The translations under genes and the position numbers were made by a program. Below are positions 22,611-32,050 of a stretch of 64,000 bases of DNA, in pieces. Under the pieces are notes generated by a model. That model did no database searches and had not been told where the DNA came from. It saw only the letters and a list, made by a program, of their open reading frames with translations. How positions within the stretch are numbered: position 1 is the stretch's first letter; every line of letters starts with the position of its first letter. Location of the stretch: contig NZ_JBFAKK010000013.1 of NCBI RefSeq assembly GCF_040655735.1, positions 186,001-250,000 on the forward strand, given 5' to 3'. The stretch is from Phytomonospora sp040655735 (lineage in GTDB: Bacteria > Actinomycetota > Actinomycetes > Mycobacteriales > Micromonosporaceae).

Positions 22611-25436
22611 ATGTCTCCATCATCCCGTTCGCGCTTAGCGACGGCCGTTTTCGTCGCGATCGCCGCGACGGCGCTCACCGGCACCGGCACGCCGGCACAG
22701 GCGCACGTGGTCATCGATCCCGCCGACTTCCAGCAGGTCGAGCTCGCCCGAGGCGTCGCCGAGATGGGCGAACCGATCTCGATGGCGGTGCTGCCCGACC
22801 GATCCGTCCTGCACACCTCCCGCGACGGCAAGCTCCGCCGCACCGACGCAGCCGGCACGACCACCACGATCGGCACGCTCCCCGTCTACACCCACGACGA
22901 GGAGGGCCTCCAGGGCGTCGGCGTCGACCCGGGCTTCGCCACCAACAGGGCCGTCTACCTCTTCTACGCCCCGCCGCTGTCCACACCGGCCGGCGACGCG
23001 CCCGCCACCGGCACCGACTGGTCGGCGTGGGAGGGCCACAACCGGCTGAGCCGCTTCACCCTCAACGCCGACTGGACCCTCAACACCGGCAGCGAGAAGA
23101 TCGTGCTGACCGTCCCGACCAGCCGCGGCATGTGCTGCCACGTCGGCGGGGACATCGACTTCGACGCCGCCGGCAACCTGTACCTGACCACCGGCGACGA
23201 CACCAACCCCTTCGACTCGGCCGGCTACGCGCCGATCGACGAGCGGACCGACCGCAACCCGGCATACGACGCGCAGCGTTCCTCCGCCAACAGCAACGAC
23301 CTGCGCGGCAAGCTGCTGCGCATCAAGGTCAACGCCGACGGCACGTACTCCATCCCGGCGGGCAACCTCTTCGCACCGGGCACCGCGAGGACGCGGCCCG
23401 AGATCTACGCGATGGGTTTTCGCAACCCCTTCCGGATGAGCGTCGACAAGGCGACCGGCGCGGTCTACATCGGCGACTACGGGCCCGACGCCGGGTCGAG
23501 CGACGCCAACCGGGGACCGTCCGGGCAGGTCGAGTTCGACCGGGTGACCTCGCCGGGCAACTACGGCTGGCCCTACTGCACCGGCACCAACACCTCGGCG
23601 GAGGTCTACAACGAGTGGAACTTCGCGAGCAACAGCACCGGCCCGAAGTTCAACTGCGCGGGCGGTCCGGCCAACAACTCCTTCCGCAACACCGGCGTGG
23701 CCACCCTGCCCGCCGCCCGGCCGTCCTGGATCCGCTACGGCGGGGACGCGGGCTCGCCACCGGAGTTCGGCGGCGGATCGGAGTCGCCGATGGCCGGCCC
23801 GGTCTACCGCTTCAACGCCGCCTCCACCTCACCGGTGAAGTTCCCCGCGGACTTCGAGGGCCACTTCTTCGCCACCGAGTTCGGCCGCAAGTGGATCAGG
23901 CCGATCCACGTCGGCGCGGACGGCTCGGCAGGTGACATCGCGAGCTTCCCGTGGTCGGGAACGCAGATCATCGACAGCGCCTTCGGCCCCGACGGCGCGC
24001 TCTACGTGCTCGACTACGGCACCGGCTACTTCAGCGGCGACCAGAACTCGGCGCTCTACCGCATCGAGTACATCGCCGGCGCCGACCGTTCCCCGGTCGC
24101 CAAGGCGAGCGCCGACCGGACCTCGGGCCCGGCGCCGCTGGCGGTGACCTTCTCCTCGGCCGGCTCATCCGACCCCGAGGGCGGCGCGCTCACCTACGCC
24201 TGGACCTTCGGCGACGGCACCACCTCCACCGCGGCGAACCCGTCGAAGACCTACACCGCCAACGGCCAGTACAACGCGACCCTGACCGTTCGCGACCCGG
24301 CCGGGAACACCGGCAGCGCCAGCGTGCGCGTCACGGTCGGCAACACCGCGCCGACGGTCAAGGTGAACCTGCCCGCCAACGGAGCCCTGTTCTCCTTCGG
24401 CGACACCGTCCCGTACTCCATCACGGTGACCGATCCCGAGGACGCCACGATCGACTGCGCGCGGGTCAAGATGACCTACGTCCTCGGCCACGACCAGCAC
24501 GGCCACCCGATCTCCTCGAAGAACGGCTGCACCGGCTCGATCACGGTGCCGGTCGACGGCGAGCACGACGACGCGGCCAACATCTTCGGCGTCTGGGACG
24601 CCGAGTACACCGACAACGGCGCAGGCGGCCAGCCCGCGCTGACCACCCACACGCAGAACGTCACCCAGACCCGGCACCGGCAGGCCGAGCACTACAGTGC
24701 CTCCTCCGGGGTCGGCAAGATGAGCAAACCGACCGCCGAGGGCGGCCAGACCGTCGGCGACATCAACAACGGCGACTGGATCTCGTTCACGCCGTACTCG
24801 CTGACCAACGGCACCCCGTTCACCGCGCGGGTGTCCTCGGCCGGCGTCGGCGGCACGCTGCAACTGCGGGCCGGTTCGACGACCGGAACCCTGATCGGTT
24901 CGGCGACCGTCCCGGTGACCGGCGGCTGGGACGTGTTCACCAACGTATCCGGCACGCTGGCGAACGTGCCGGCGGGCACCACCACCCTGTACCTGGTGTT
25001 CACCGGCGGGGCGGGCGCGCTGTACGACGTGGACGCGTTCACCTTCGGCGGCGGCTCCGGGACGGGCCCGATCAAGGGCCTGGCCGGCAAGTGCGCCGAC
25101 GTCGCCGGCGCCGCGACCGGCGACGGGACGGCCGTCCAGCTCTACGACTGCAACGGCACCGGCGCGCAGCAGTGGACGGTGACCGGCCAGACGCTCAAGG
25201 CCCTCGGCAAGTGCATGGACGTCGCCGGCGGAGCGACCGCCAACGGCACCAAGGTGCAGTTGTGGACCTGCAACGGCAGCGGCGCGCAGAATTGGGTGGC
25301 GCAGGCCGACGGGACGCTCCGCAACCCGCAATCCGGCCGCTGCCTCGACGTGCCGGGCGGCAGCTCCGCCAACGGCACCCAACTCGCCATCTGGGACTGC
25401 ACCGGCAACGCCAACCAGAAGTGGAGCATGCCGTGA
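22611..25436 (+). CDS. Secreted PQQ-type sugar dehydrogenase with PKD, CBM6 and ricin-type domains
   Basis: 941 residues from the ATG at 22611. Signal peptide 1-31 (cleavage after AQA). Residues about 38-485 form a glucose/sorbosone dehydrogenase-type beta-propeller (DEEGLQGVGVDPGF, GNLYLTTGDD, IYAMGFRNPFR, SPGNYGWPYC). A PKD domain follows at about 500-585 (TYAWTFGDGTTSTAANPSKTY), a CBM6-like module at about 685-810, and a ricin-B/CBM13 lectin at about 825-941 with repeated GKCxDVAG and QLWTCN. It probably oxidises a sugar or glycan-bound sugar outside the cell. Its stop overlaps the next gene (GTGA). Confidence 0.88.
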   Translation: MSPSSRSRLATAVFVAIAATALTGTGTPAQAHVVIDPADFQQVELARGVAEMGEPISMAVLPDRSVLHTSRDGKLRRTDAAGTTTTIGTLPVYTHDEEGLQGVGVDPGFATNRAVYLFYAPPLSTPAGDAPATGTDWSAWEGHNRLSRFTLNADWTLNTGSEKIVLTVPTSRGMCCHVGGDIDFDAAGNLYLTTGDDTNPFDSAGYAPIDERTDRNPAYDAQRSSANSNDLRGKLLRIKVNADGTYSIPAGNLFAPGTARTRPEIYAMGFRNPFRMSVDKATGAVYIGDYGPDAGSSDANRGPSGQVEFDRVTSPGNYGWPYCTGTNTSAEVYNEWNFASNSTGPKFNCAGGPANNSFRNTGVATLPAARPSWIRYGGDAGSPPEFGGGSESPMAGPVYRFNAASTSPVKFPADFEGHFFATEFGRKWIRPIHVGADGSAGDIASFPWSGTQIIDSAFGPDGALYVLDYGTGYFSGDQNSALYRIEYIAGADRSPVAKASADRTSGPAPLAVTFSSAGSSDPEGGALTYAWTFGDGTTSTAANPSKTYTANGQYNATLTVRDPAGNTGSASVRVTVGNTAPTVKVNLPANGALFSFGDTVPYSITVTDPEDATIDCARVKMTYVLGHDQHGHPISSKNGCTGSITVPVDGEHDDAANIFGVWDAEYTDNGAGGQPALTTHTQNVTQTRHRQAEHYSASSGVGKMSKPTAEGGQTVGDINNGDWISFTPYSLTNGTPFTARVSSAGVGGTLQLRAGSTTGTLIGSATVPVTGGWDVFTNVSGTLANVPAGTTTLYLVFTGGAGALYDVDAFTFGGGSGTGPIKGLAGKCADVAGAATGDGTAVQLYDCNGTGAQQWTVTGQTLKALGKCMDVAGGATANGTKVQLWTCNGSGAQNWVAQADGTLRNPQSGRCLDVPGGSSANGTQLAIWDCTGNANQKWSMP

Positions 25437-27532
25437 GAATCCTGCTCAGCGCGGTGATCGCGGCGGCGACGGCGGCCGCCGTGCTCACCGCCGCGCCCAT
25501 CGCTCCCGCCGTCGACCCCGCCGTCGACCCCGCCTACGACGTCCTCGTGTTCAGTAAGACGGCCGGCTTCCGGCACGACGCGATCCCGGCCGGCATCCAG
25601 GCCATTCGCGACCTGGGCGCCGCGAACAACTTCACCGTCACCGCCGGCGAGGACGCGGCCCAGTTCACGACCGCGAACCTCGCCCGCTTCGAGGCCGTCG
25701 TCTTCCTCAACACCACCGGCGACGTCCTCGACGCCACCCAGCAGACCGCGTTCGAGGGGTACATCCGCGCCGGCGGCGGCTACGTCGGCGTCCACGCGGC
25801 CGCCGACACCGAGTTCTCCTGGCCCTTCTACGGCGAACTGGTCGGCGCCTGGTTCGCCTCCCACCCGGCGATCCAGCAGGCGACCACGAAGGTCGAGGAC
25901 CGGGCCCACCCGGCGACCGCGCACCTCGGGCCGACCCTGGTGCGCACCGACGAGTGGTACAACTACCAGACCAACGCGCGCGCCACCGCGCACGTACTGG
26001 CCACATTGGACGAGTCGTCCTACTCGGGCGGCTCCATGGGCGCCGACCACCCGCACGTGTGGTGCAAGGGCTACCAGGGCGGCCGCTCGTTCTACACCGG
26101 CGGCGGGCACACCCAGGCGTCCTACGCCGAACCGGCGTTCCGGCAGCTCCTGCTCGGCGGCCTGCGCTACGCCTCCGGCCGGGCGAAGGCGGACTGCCGC
26201 CCGGAGAACGGCTACACCGCGCTCTACAACGGCTCCACGGCCGGCTGGTCGCAGGCCGGGCCGGGCGGATTCACCAACACCGACGGCACGCTCACCGCGA
26301 CCGGCGGGATGGGGATGCTCTGGTACAGCGCGAAAGAGCTGCGCTCGTACTCGCTGAAACTGGACTGGCGGCTGCCCGGCGACGACAACTCCGGTGTCTT
26401 CGTGGGCTTCCCGGCCTCCGGCGACCCCAACTCGGCGGTGAACAACGGCTACGAGATCCAGATCGACGCCACCGACAGCCCCGACCGGACCACCGGCTCC
26501 GTCTACGGCTTCAAGGCCGCCGACATCACCGCCCGCGACGCCGCCCTCAACCCGCCCGGCGAGTGGAACACCTTCGAGCTCCTGGTCGAAGGCGAGCGCC
26601 TGCAGGTGTTCCTCAACGGCGTGCGGATCAACGATTTCACCAACACCGATCCGGTGCGTTCGCTCCAGCAGGGGCACGTCGGCATCCAGAACCACGGGAC
26701 GGGCGACGACGCGCAGTTCCGCAACATCCGGCTCAAGGAGCTCGGCGGTGGTGGCGGCGACGTCACCGTCCAGGCCGAGAACTGGTCGGCGGCCAGTGGT
26801 GTGCAGACCTACCCGCACGCTCCGGCGCACAACGGCACGGTGCTCGGTTACGTCGATCCGGGCGACTGGGCGGCGTACAACGGCGTCGGCCTGACCGGCG
26901 TGAACCGGCTGAGGCTGCGGGTCGGCTCGCCCGGTCCCACGTCCGGCGGCGGGGTGCAGGTCCGGGTCGGTTCGCCGACCGGGACGCTACTCGGCACCCT
27001 GACCGTGCCCAACACCGGCGGCTGGGAGTCCTATCAGGACGTCACGGCGAACCTGTCCGGTGTCCCGTCGGGTTCCCAGAACCTGTACCTCGTCTTCACC
27101 GGCGGCGGGTTCGACGTCGACGACCTGACGCTCGTGCGGGCCGCGCCGGGCGGCGGGGCCGGGCCGATCGTCGGCGACGGCGGCAAGTGCGTCGACGTCG
27201 ACAACGCGGGCACCGCCGACGGAACGAAGATCCAGCTGTGGACCTGCAACGCTTCGAGCGCGCAGCGCTGGACCCTCACCGGCCAGGCCGTGGCGGCTCT
27301 CGGCAAGTGCCTCGACGTCGCCGGCGGTGCAACGGCCGAGGGTACGAAGGTGCAGCTGTGGACCTGCAACGGCACCGGCGCGCAGAGCTGGGCCGCGCAG
27401 GCCGACGGGACGATCCGCAACCCGCAGTCCGGGCGCTGCCTCAGCGCCGCGGGCGGGTCCACCGCCGACGGAACGCAACTGCAGATCTCGGCGTGCTCGG
27501 CCGCGGCCGGTCAGCGCTGGACCCTGCCTTAA
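25433..27532 (+). CDS. Secreted ThuA-like / DUF1080 protein with CBM6 and ricin-type domains
   Basis: 699 residues, GTG start overlapping the previous stop. Signal peptide about 1-26. ThuA-like fold at about 35-250 (VLVFSKTAGFRHDAIPAGIQAI, GGGYVGVHAAADTEFSWPFY). DUF1080 domain at about 260-440 (GYTALYNGSTAGWSQ, NSGVFVGFP, NGYEIQIDATDS); this family includes 3-keto-glycoside hydrolases/lyases. Then CBM6 at about 445-565 and a ricin-B lectin at about 575-699. With the upstream dehydrogenase it fits an extracellular 3-keto-sugar route: one oxidises, this one cleaves. Its lectin modules are close relatives of those in the upstream gene. Confidence 0.88.
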   Translation: MRILLSAVIAAATAAAVLTAAPIAPAVDPAVDPAYDVLVFSKTAGFRHDAIPAGIQAIRDLGAANNFTVTAGEDAAQFTTANLARFEAVVFLNTTGDVLDATQQTAFEGYIRAGGGYVGVHAAADTEFSWPFYGELVGAWFASHPAIQQATTKVEDRAHPATAHLGPTLVRTDEWYNYQTNARATAHVLATLDESSYSGGSMGADHPHVWCKGYQGGRSFYTGGGHTQASYAEPAFRQLLLGGLRYASGRAKADCRPENGYTALYNGSTAGWSQAGPGGFTNTDGTLTATGGMGMLWYSAKELRSYSLKLDWRLPGDDNSGVFVGFPASGDPNSAVNNGYEIQIDATDSPDRTTGSVYGFKAADITARDAALNPPGEWNTFELLVEGERLQVFLNGVRINDFTNTDPVRSLQQGHVGIQNHGTGDDAQFRNIRLKELGGGGGDVTVQAENWSAASGVQTYPHAPAHNGTVLGYVDPGDWAAYNGVGLTGVNRLRLRVGSPGPTSGGGVQVRVGSPTGTLLGTLTVPNTGGWESYQDVTANLSGVPSGSQNLYLVFTGGGFDVDDLTLVRAAPGGGAGPIVGDGGKCVDVDNAGTADGTKIQLWTCNASSAQRWTLTGQAVAALGKCLDVAGGATAEGTKVQLWTCNGTGAQSWAAQADGTIRNPQSGRCLSAAGGSTADGTQLQISACSAAAGQRWTLP

Positions 27533-27541
27533 CCGCGAGGT

Positions 27542-27591
27542 CCCGTCCGCGGACGGGAAGAGGGCGCGGGACGGTCTTTCGTCCCGCGCCC
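27542..27591. terminator. Tandem hairpin terminator
   Basis: CCCGTCC/GGACGGG (27542-27557) is followed by GGGCGCGGGAC/GTCCCGCGCCC (27562-27591, 8-nt loop, 11 bp). They lie between the ThuA gene and a convergent gene and can act on both strands. Confidence 0.75.
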
Positions 27592-27602
27592 GTCCCACGT
27601 CC

Positions 27603-28289
27603 TCAGTTGTTGCCGCCGCCCCCGCCGCAGCCGTTCGTGGTGCCCGTTCCGCCGGTCTCGACCCACTCGCCGGCCGACTCGTCCCACGCCCAGATCACGT
27701 AGCTGACCGGCTGGGGATATTGCACGCACGTGCCGCCGTCGTTCGGCCGGCCGGGGCAGTCGCCGGACGGCGGGCCGTCGCCGACGACGTGCCAGGTGTA
27801 GCCGCTGATGCCGTCCTCCCAGACCTGCACGGCGTCACCGGGCTGCCCAGGCTGCTCGGTGGGGTCGGGGACGACGACCGGCTTCCACGCGATCGACTGC
27901 CCGGCGGGCAGCGTCGCGATGTCGTTGCCGGCCGGGCACCGCGCCTCGGGCGGTTCGGGGGACGTCGTCGGCGGGGGAGTGGTGGGTTCGGTGGTCGGTT
28001 TCGTGCCCGCCGGGGCGGTCGCGCGTGGCGGTGCCGTCTCCGGGGGGCATCCGTCGGAGCCGAAGGCGGGGCCGCCGGCCAGGCCCACCAACGCCGGGAC
28101 CGCGAGCAGTACGGCCATGCCGCACCTGGCCGCCAGTCCGGCATGACCGCTGCGCCCGCTGTTCGATCGCGAGCGGCGGGACAGGACGACGAGGGCGATG
28201 CCGCCGATCAGAAGCGCCGCTCCGACGGTCGCGATCAGGAGGTTGTCGCCGGTGCCGGTGAGCGGCAGGCAGGGTGATTCCGGGTCCAT
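27603..28289 (-). CDS. Surface/secreted protein with an LPLTG-like segment at its N-terminus
   Basis: 228 residues as one frame. Residues 7-36 read CLPLTGTGDNLLIATVGAALLIGGIALVVL then SRRSRS, a sortase sorting signal that normally ends a protein. Next come LAARCGMAVLLAVPALVGLAGGPAFG, a plausible signal peptide, a Thr/Pro linker, and a Cys-containing domain (about 115-215) ending in GGGGGNN. The real gene may start at the ATG at 28118, the upstream part being the tail of a decayed wall-anchored protein whose fragments lie at 28325-28606. Function of the mature domain is unknown. Confidence 0.55.
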   Translation of the reverse strand: MDPESPCLPLTGTGDNLLIATVGAALLIGGIALVVLSRRSRSNSGRSGHAGLAARCGMAVLLAVPALVGLAGGPAFGSDGCPPETAPPRATAPAGTKPTTEPTTPPPTTSPEPPEARCPAGNDIATLPAGQSIAWKPVVVPDPTEQPGQPGDAVQVWEDGISGYTWHVVGDGPPSGDCPGRPNDGGTCVQYPQPVSYVIWAWDESAGEWVETGGTGTTNGCGGGGGNN

Positions 28290-28324
28290 ATTGGAGAGAC
28301 TACTTTATGTGGTCAGGCGACTAC

Positions 28325-28606
28325 TGAACGCTCGTCGGCGAGCACGGGCCTTTCGCGTCGATGGTCGCCTCGTCGCCGGTGGAGCGCAGCGCCGGGTCCC
28401 GGGGTCACGGCGGTTCCGCTCGTGAACGGCTGGGTCGCGGCGGCGTTATAGGTGTCGGCGTCGGCGCCGGTGATCGTGACGGTCACGTCCCCGGAGGCGT
28501 TGTCGCCGATCGTTAAGGGCCGAGGACCTCGCCGGCGAAGCCGCCGGCGGGCCCTTCGATGGTCGGTGTGGGGTCGGCGGGCGCGTCGAGGGGGCCCCTT
28601 CACGCC
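28325..28606 (-). pseudogene. Fragments of a repeat-type surface protein
   Basis: On the minus strand, PADPTPTIEGPAGGFAGEVLGP is in one frame. After a shift near 28515 comes LTIGDNASGDVTVTITGADADTYNAAATQPFTSG, and after another shift near 28400 LRSTGDEATIDAKGPCSPTSVQ and a stop. The sequence resembles extracellular beta-sandwich repeats. Together with the LPLTG segment of the adjacent frame, it looks like the wreck of a sortase-anchored protein. Confidence 0.5.
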
Positions 28607-28615
28607 CGACGCGGT

Positions 28616-29206
28616 TCAGTTCCCCGCGCGGCTCATGGAGACGTAGTCGGTGAAGCCCGCGCGGCGCGCGAACCTCACCGGGCGCCGACGGTACTCGGTG
28701 AAGCCGAGCTTGGCGTAGAGCCCGAGGGCGGCGGCGTTGGTGTCCTTGATGTCGCGCAGCACGAACTCGTCGAAACCGGGGAGGGCCAGCAGGTGCCGCA
28801 TGAGGGCGGTGGCCATGCCGCGGCCCCGCTGCCCGGGCGCGGTGGCGACGAAGCCGATCTCGGCGAGCCCCGGCCGGGCTTCGTCGGGGGCGCCCATGAA
28901 CTGGCTGCGGATGACGAGATGGCTGATCAGGCCGTGGACGGGGCCGAGGTGCCGGCGCAGTTCGGACCGGCGGGGCGCGAAGCACTCCTGCGCTCCCGTG
29001 GTGAGGGTGGCGACCGCCGCGGGTTCACCGTCGGCGAGGGTGACGTGGAACCGGTCGAGGATGAGCATGTGCGCGAAGGCGTCGGCGAGCCGCCGGGGGT
29101 CGGACGAGAAGAACGCGAAGTCCTCGGCGAAACCCCCGACGAGCACTTCGGCGATGCGCCGGCGGTTGTCCTCGCCCAGCTCGTCGGCGCGCTTTACCTC
29201 GATCAT
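28616..29206 (-). CDS. GNAT-family N-acetyltransferase
   Basis: 196 residues; ATG overlaps the TetR stop (ATGA). The GNAT core shows LAEIGFVATAPGQRGRGMATALMRHLL, the acetyl-CoA loop being QRGRGMA, then NAAALGLYAKLGFTEY. It acetylates an amine on a small molecule or protein; the substrate is unknown. Co-translation with a TetR regulator suggests a self-protection or metabolite-modifying role. Confidence 0.85.
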   Translation of the reverse strand: MIEVKRADELGEDNRRRIAEVLVGGFAEDFAFFSSDPRRLADAFAHMLILDRFHVTLADGEPAAVATLTTGAQECFAPRRSELRRHLGPVHGLISHLVIRSQFMGAPDEARPGLAEIGFVATAPGQRGRGMATALMRHLLALPGFDEFVLRDIKDTNAAALGLYAKLGFTEYRRRPVRFARRAGFTDYVSMSRAGN

Positions 29207-29829
29207 CCGGTCGGTCCTTCCGTGAGCACTCTCAGCACGATGTCGATGTCGGGAACGGCGAGTTCGGCGCGCAGGGCCAGCCGCATCGACGTCAGGCCGC
29301 CGAGCGTGGCGAAGAAGCACGCGGTGAGCTGGGCCGGGTCGCCGCCGCCGAACTCGCCGGCCTCCTGGCCGCGCCGCACGAGGTTCTCGAAGGAGCGCCA
29401 CATCGACCGCTGGGCGGTGAGCAGCCGCTCGACGGTGCCGGGCGGCGTGTCGGTGGTGGCGCCGTGGTTGAGGACGACGACGAACTCGGCGGCGCCGTCG
29501 TCGGCGAGCACGCCCGACAGGAAGCGGGCGGTGAACGCGCCGACCAGCTCCACCGGCCGGCCCGGCCCCGCGAGGTCGGCGGCGAGCGCGGTGAGGCCGG
29601 CGACGGCCTGGTCGAGCAGTTCGGCGTAGAGGGCCTCCTTGGAGGCGTAGTGCCGGTAGATGGACCCGGTGCTCAGGCCGGTCTCGTCGGCGATGTCGCG
29701 CATGGTCGAGGCGGCGAACCCGCGCCGGGCGAAGACGCGGACGGCGGCGGTGAGGATGGCGTCGCGGGTGGCCGCGCGCAGGGCGGCGTTCTGTTCGGGC
29801 GTGCGGACCACGGGCTCCTCCTCGGTCAT
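29203..29829 (-). CDS. TetR-family regulator
   Basis: 208 residues. HTH: RDAILTAAVRVFARRGFAASTMRDIADETGLSTGSIYRHYASKEALYAELL. The C-terminal domain carries the pattern of AcrR-like proteins. It forms an operon with the GNAT gene and has a perfect 18-bp palindrome directly before its ATG, so it is autoregulated. Confidence 0.88.
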   Translation of the reverse strand: MTEEEPVVRTPEQNAALRAATRDAILTAAVRVFARRGFAASTMRDIADETGLSTGSIYRHYASKEALYAELLDQAVAGLTALAADLAGPGRPVELVGAFTARFLSGVLADDGAAEFVVVLNHGATTDTPPGTVERLLTAQRSMWRSFENLVRRGQEAGEFGGGDPAQLTACFFATLGGLTSMRLALRAELAVPDIDIVLRVLTEGPTG

Positions 29830-29831
29830 GT

Positions 29832-29849
29832 AATGAACAGATGTTCATT
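29832..29849. promoter_or_regulatory. TetR operator palindrome
   Basis: AATGAACA-GA-TGTTCATT: perfect 8-bp arms around 2 bp, starting 3 bp before the tetR ATG. Bound repressor would cover the start region of a short-leader or leaderless transcript. Confidence 0.75.
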
Positions 29850-29945
29850 CTAATCGGCGCTCGCGGGGACGACCGGGCGGGCCGGGAACACGCGCCCGGA
29901 CGGGCCGTCTAGCTTTCTTGTTGATCACCCCACGAAAGGCTCGCC

Positions 29946-30290
29946 GTGCCGCTGCTGAAGACCGCCTCCGCCACCCTCTTCTTCGTCCTCGAACTGTGCA
30001 CCTACGCCGCCGCGCTCTGGTGGTCCTTCACCGTCCCGCCCAACCTGCTCACCAAGGCGGCCGCGGCCCTCGGCTCGCTCGTGGTGCTCATCGGCGTGTG
30101 GTCCACCTTCGGCGCGCCGAAGGCCGCCCACCACCTGACGGGCGGGTGGCGGGCGGCCCTGCTCGTGCTCTGGTTCGGCTCGGGCGCGCTGGCGCTGGTC
30201 GGCGTCGGCCGCCCCGGCCTCGCGGTGGCCTTCGGCGCGCTCGCCGTCCTCGCCGGCGCCGCCGACCTGGCGTGGTCGGAGCCGAAGTGA
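29946..30290 (+). CDS. DUF2568 (YrdB-like) small membrane protein
   Basis: 114 residues, GTG start with GAAAGG upstream. Four hydrophobic helices, and the family pattern LELCTYAAALWWSF early, then VVLIGVWSTFGAPKAAHHL, fit DUF2568. Function is unknown in the family. It ends 4 bp from the convergent response-regulator gene. Confidence 0.8.
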   Translation: MPLLKTASATLFFVLELCTYAAALWWSFTVPPNLLTKAAAALGSLVVLIGVWSTFGAPKAAHHLTGGWRAALLVLWFGSGALALVGVGRPGLAVAFGALAVLAGAADLAWSEPK

Positions 30291-30294
30291 CCCG

Positions 30295-30971
<677 letters not shown>

Positions 30972-30975
<4 letters not shown>

Positions 30976-32021
30976 GACGCAGCCGGGGGAAGCGTCACCG
31001 TCATGGTCAGGCCGCCGCCTGGGGTGTCGCCGGGTTCGAGGGTGCCGCCCATCGCCTCGGTGAAGCCGCGCGCGATGGCCAGCCCGAGCCCGAGCCCGCC
31101 GTCGGCGGTGCGGTCGCCGAGCCGCTGGAACGGCGCGAAGACGCGCTCCTTGTCCGCGTCGGGGACACCGGGACCGCTGTCGGAGATCCGCAGCAGCAGC
31201 CGCCCGCCGACCGCCTCGGCCGTGACCCGCACGGGCGGCCCGGCGCGGCAGGCGTTGTCGACGAGGTTGACGATCACGCGCTCGATCAGTCCCGGATCCG
31301 CCCACGCCAGCGGAAGGTCCTCGGGCACGTCGACGTCCACGTCGGACTCGTGGAGCAGGGCGGCGGCGACCATCTCGTCGAGCGCCACCGGTCTCGCCGA
31401 CACCGACAGTGCGCCCGCCTGGAGACGGCTCATCGCCAGCAGGTTCTCGACCAGTGCGCTCATCCGGTCGGTGGACTCCTCGATGGTGCCCAGTAGCTCG
31501 TCGGCCTGCTCGCCGGTGATGGCCAGGTCCGGGTCGCGCAGGCTCGACACCGCCGCCTTCGACCCCGCCAGCGGCGTGCGCAGGTCATGACCGACGGCGG
31601 CGAGCAGCGCCGAACGCAGCCGGTCGATCTCGGCGAGCTCACGCGACTCGACGCCGTGCCGCGCGGCCGCGGCGCGCTGCCGGGCGGCGAGGTCGACGGC
31701 CACGGCGACCGTCACCGCCACGGTCACGTAGACCAGCAGCGTGATGGCGTTGTCGGGGCTGTCGACGGTGAAGGCGTGGAAAGGCAGCACGAAGAAGTAG
31801 TTGAGCAGGACGTCGGAGGCGAGCGCGGCGAAGATCGCCGGCCACACCCCGCCGACGGCCGCCACGGCCACGACGCACGCGAGGTAGACCAGCGTGACGC
31901 TGGCCAGCGCGATCGTGCCGCGCACGGCCACGAGCGCGGTCGTGGCGAGGGTCAGCCCGACCGCCGCCAGTGCCGCGCCGCCGACGATCCGCGCGCCGCC
32001 GAGCCCGCCCATCATGCCCAT
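30972..32021 (-). CDS. KdpD-like histidine kinase lacking the N-terminal sensor domains
   Basis: 349 residues; classical KdpD has about 850-900. It keeps the four-helix DUF4118 membrane domain (about 10-105, with LLNYFFVLPFHAFTVDSPDNAI), the dimerisation box AAVGHDLRTPLAG, N-box NLVDNACRAG, and DSGPGVP / GGLGLGLAIARG ATPase motifs. The KdpD and USP-like domains that sense K+ and bind c-di-AMP are absent. It is membrane bound and translationally coupled to the KdpE-like regulator. Its signal and targets are probably not those of the classical K+ pump. Confidence 0.85.
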
Positions 32022-32050
32022 GACGGCACGCTATCCGGCCGGGCGGGACG

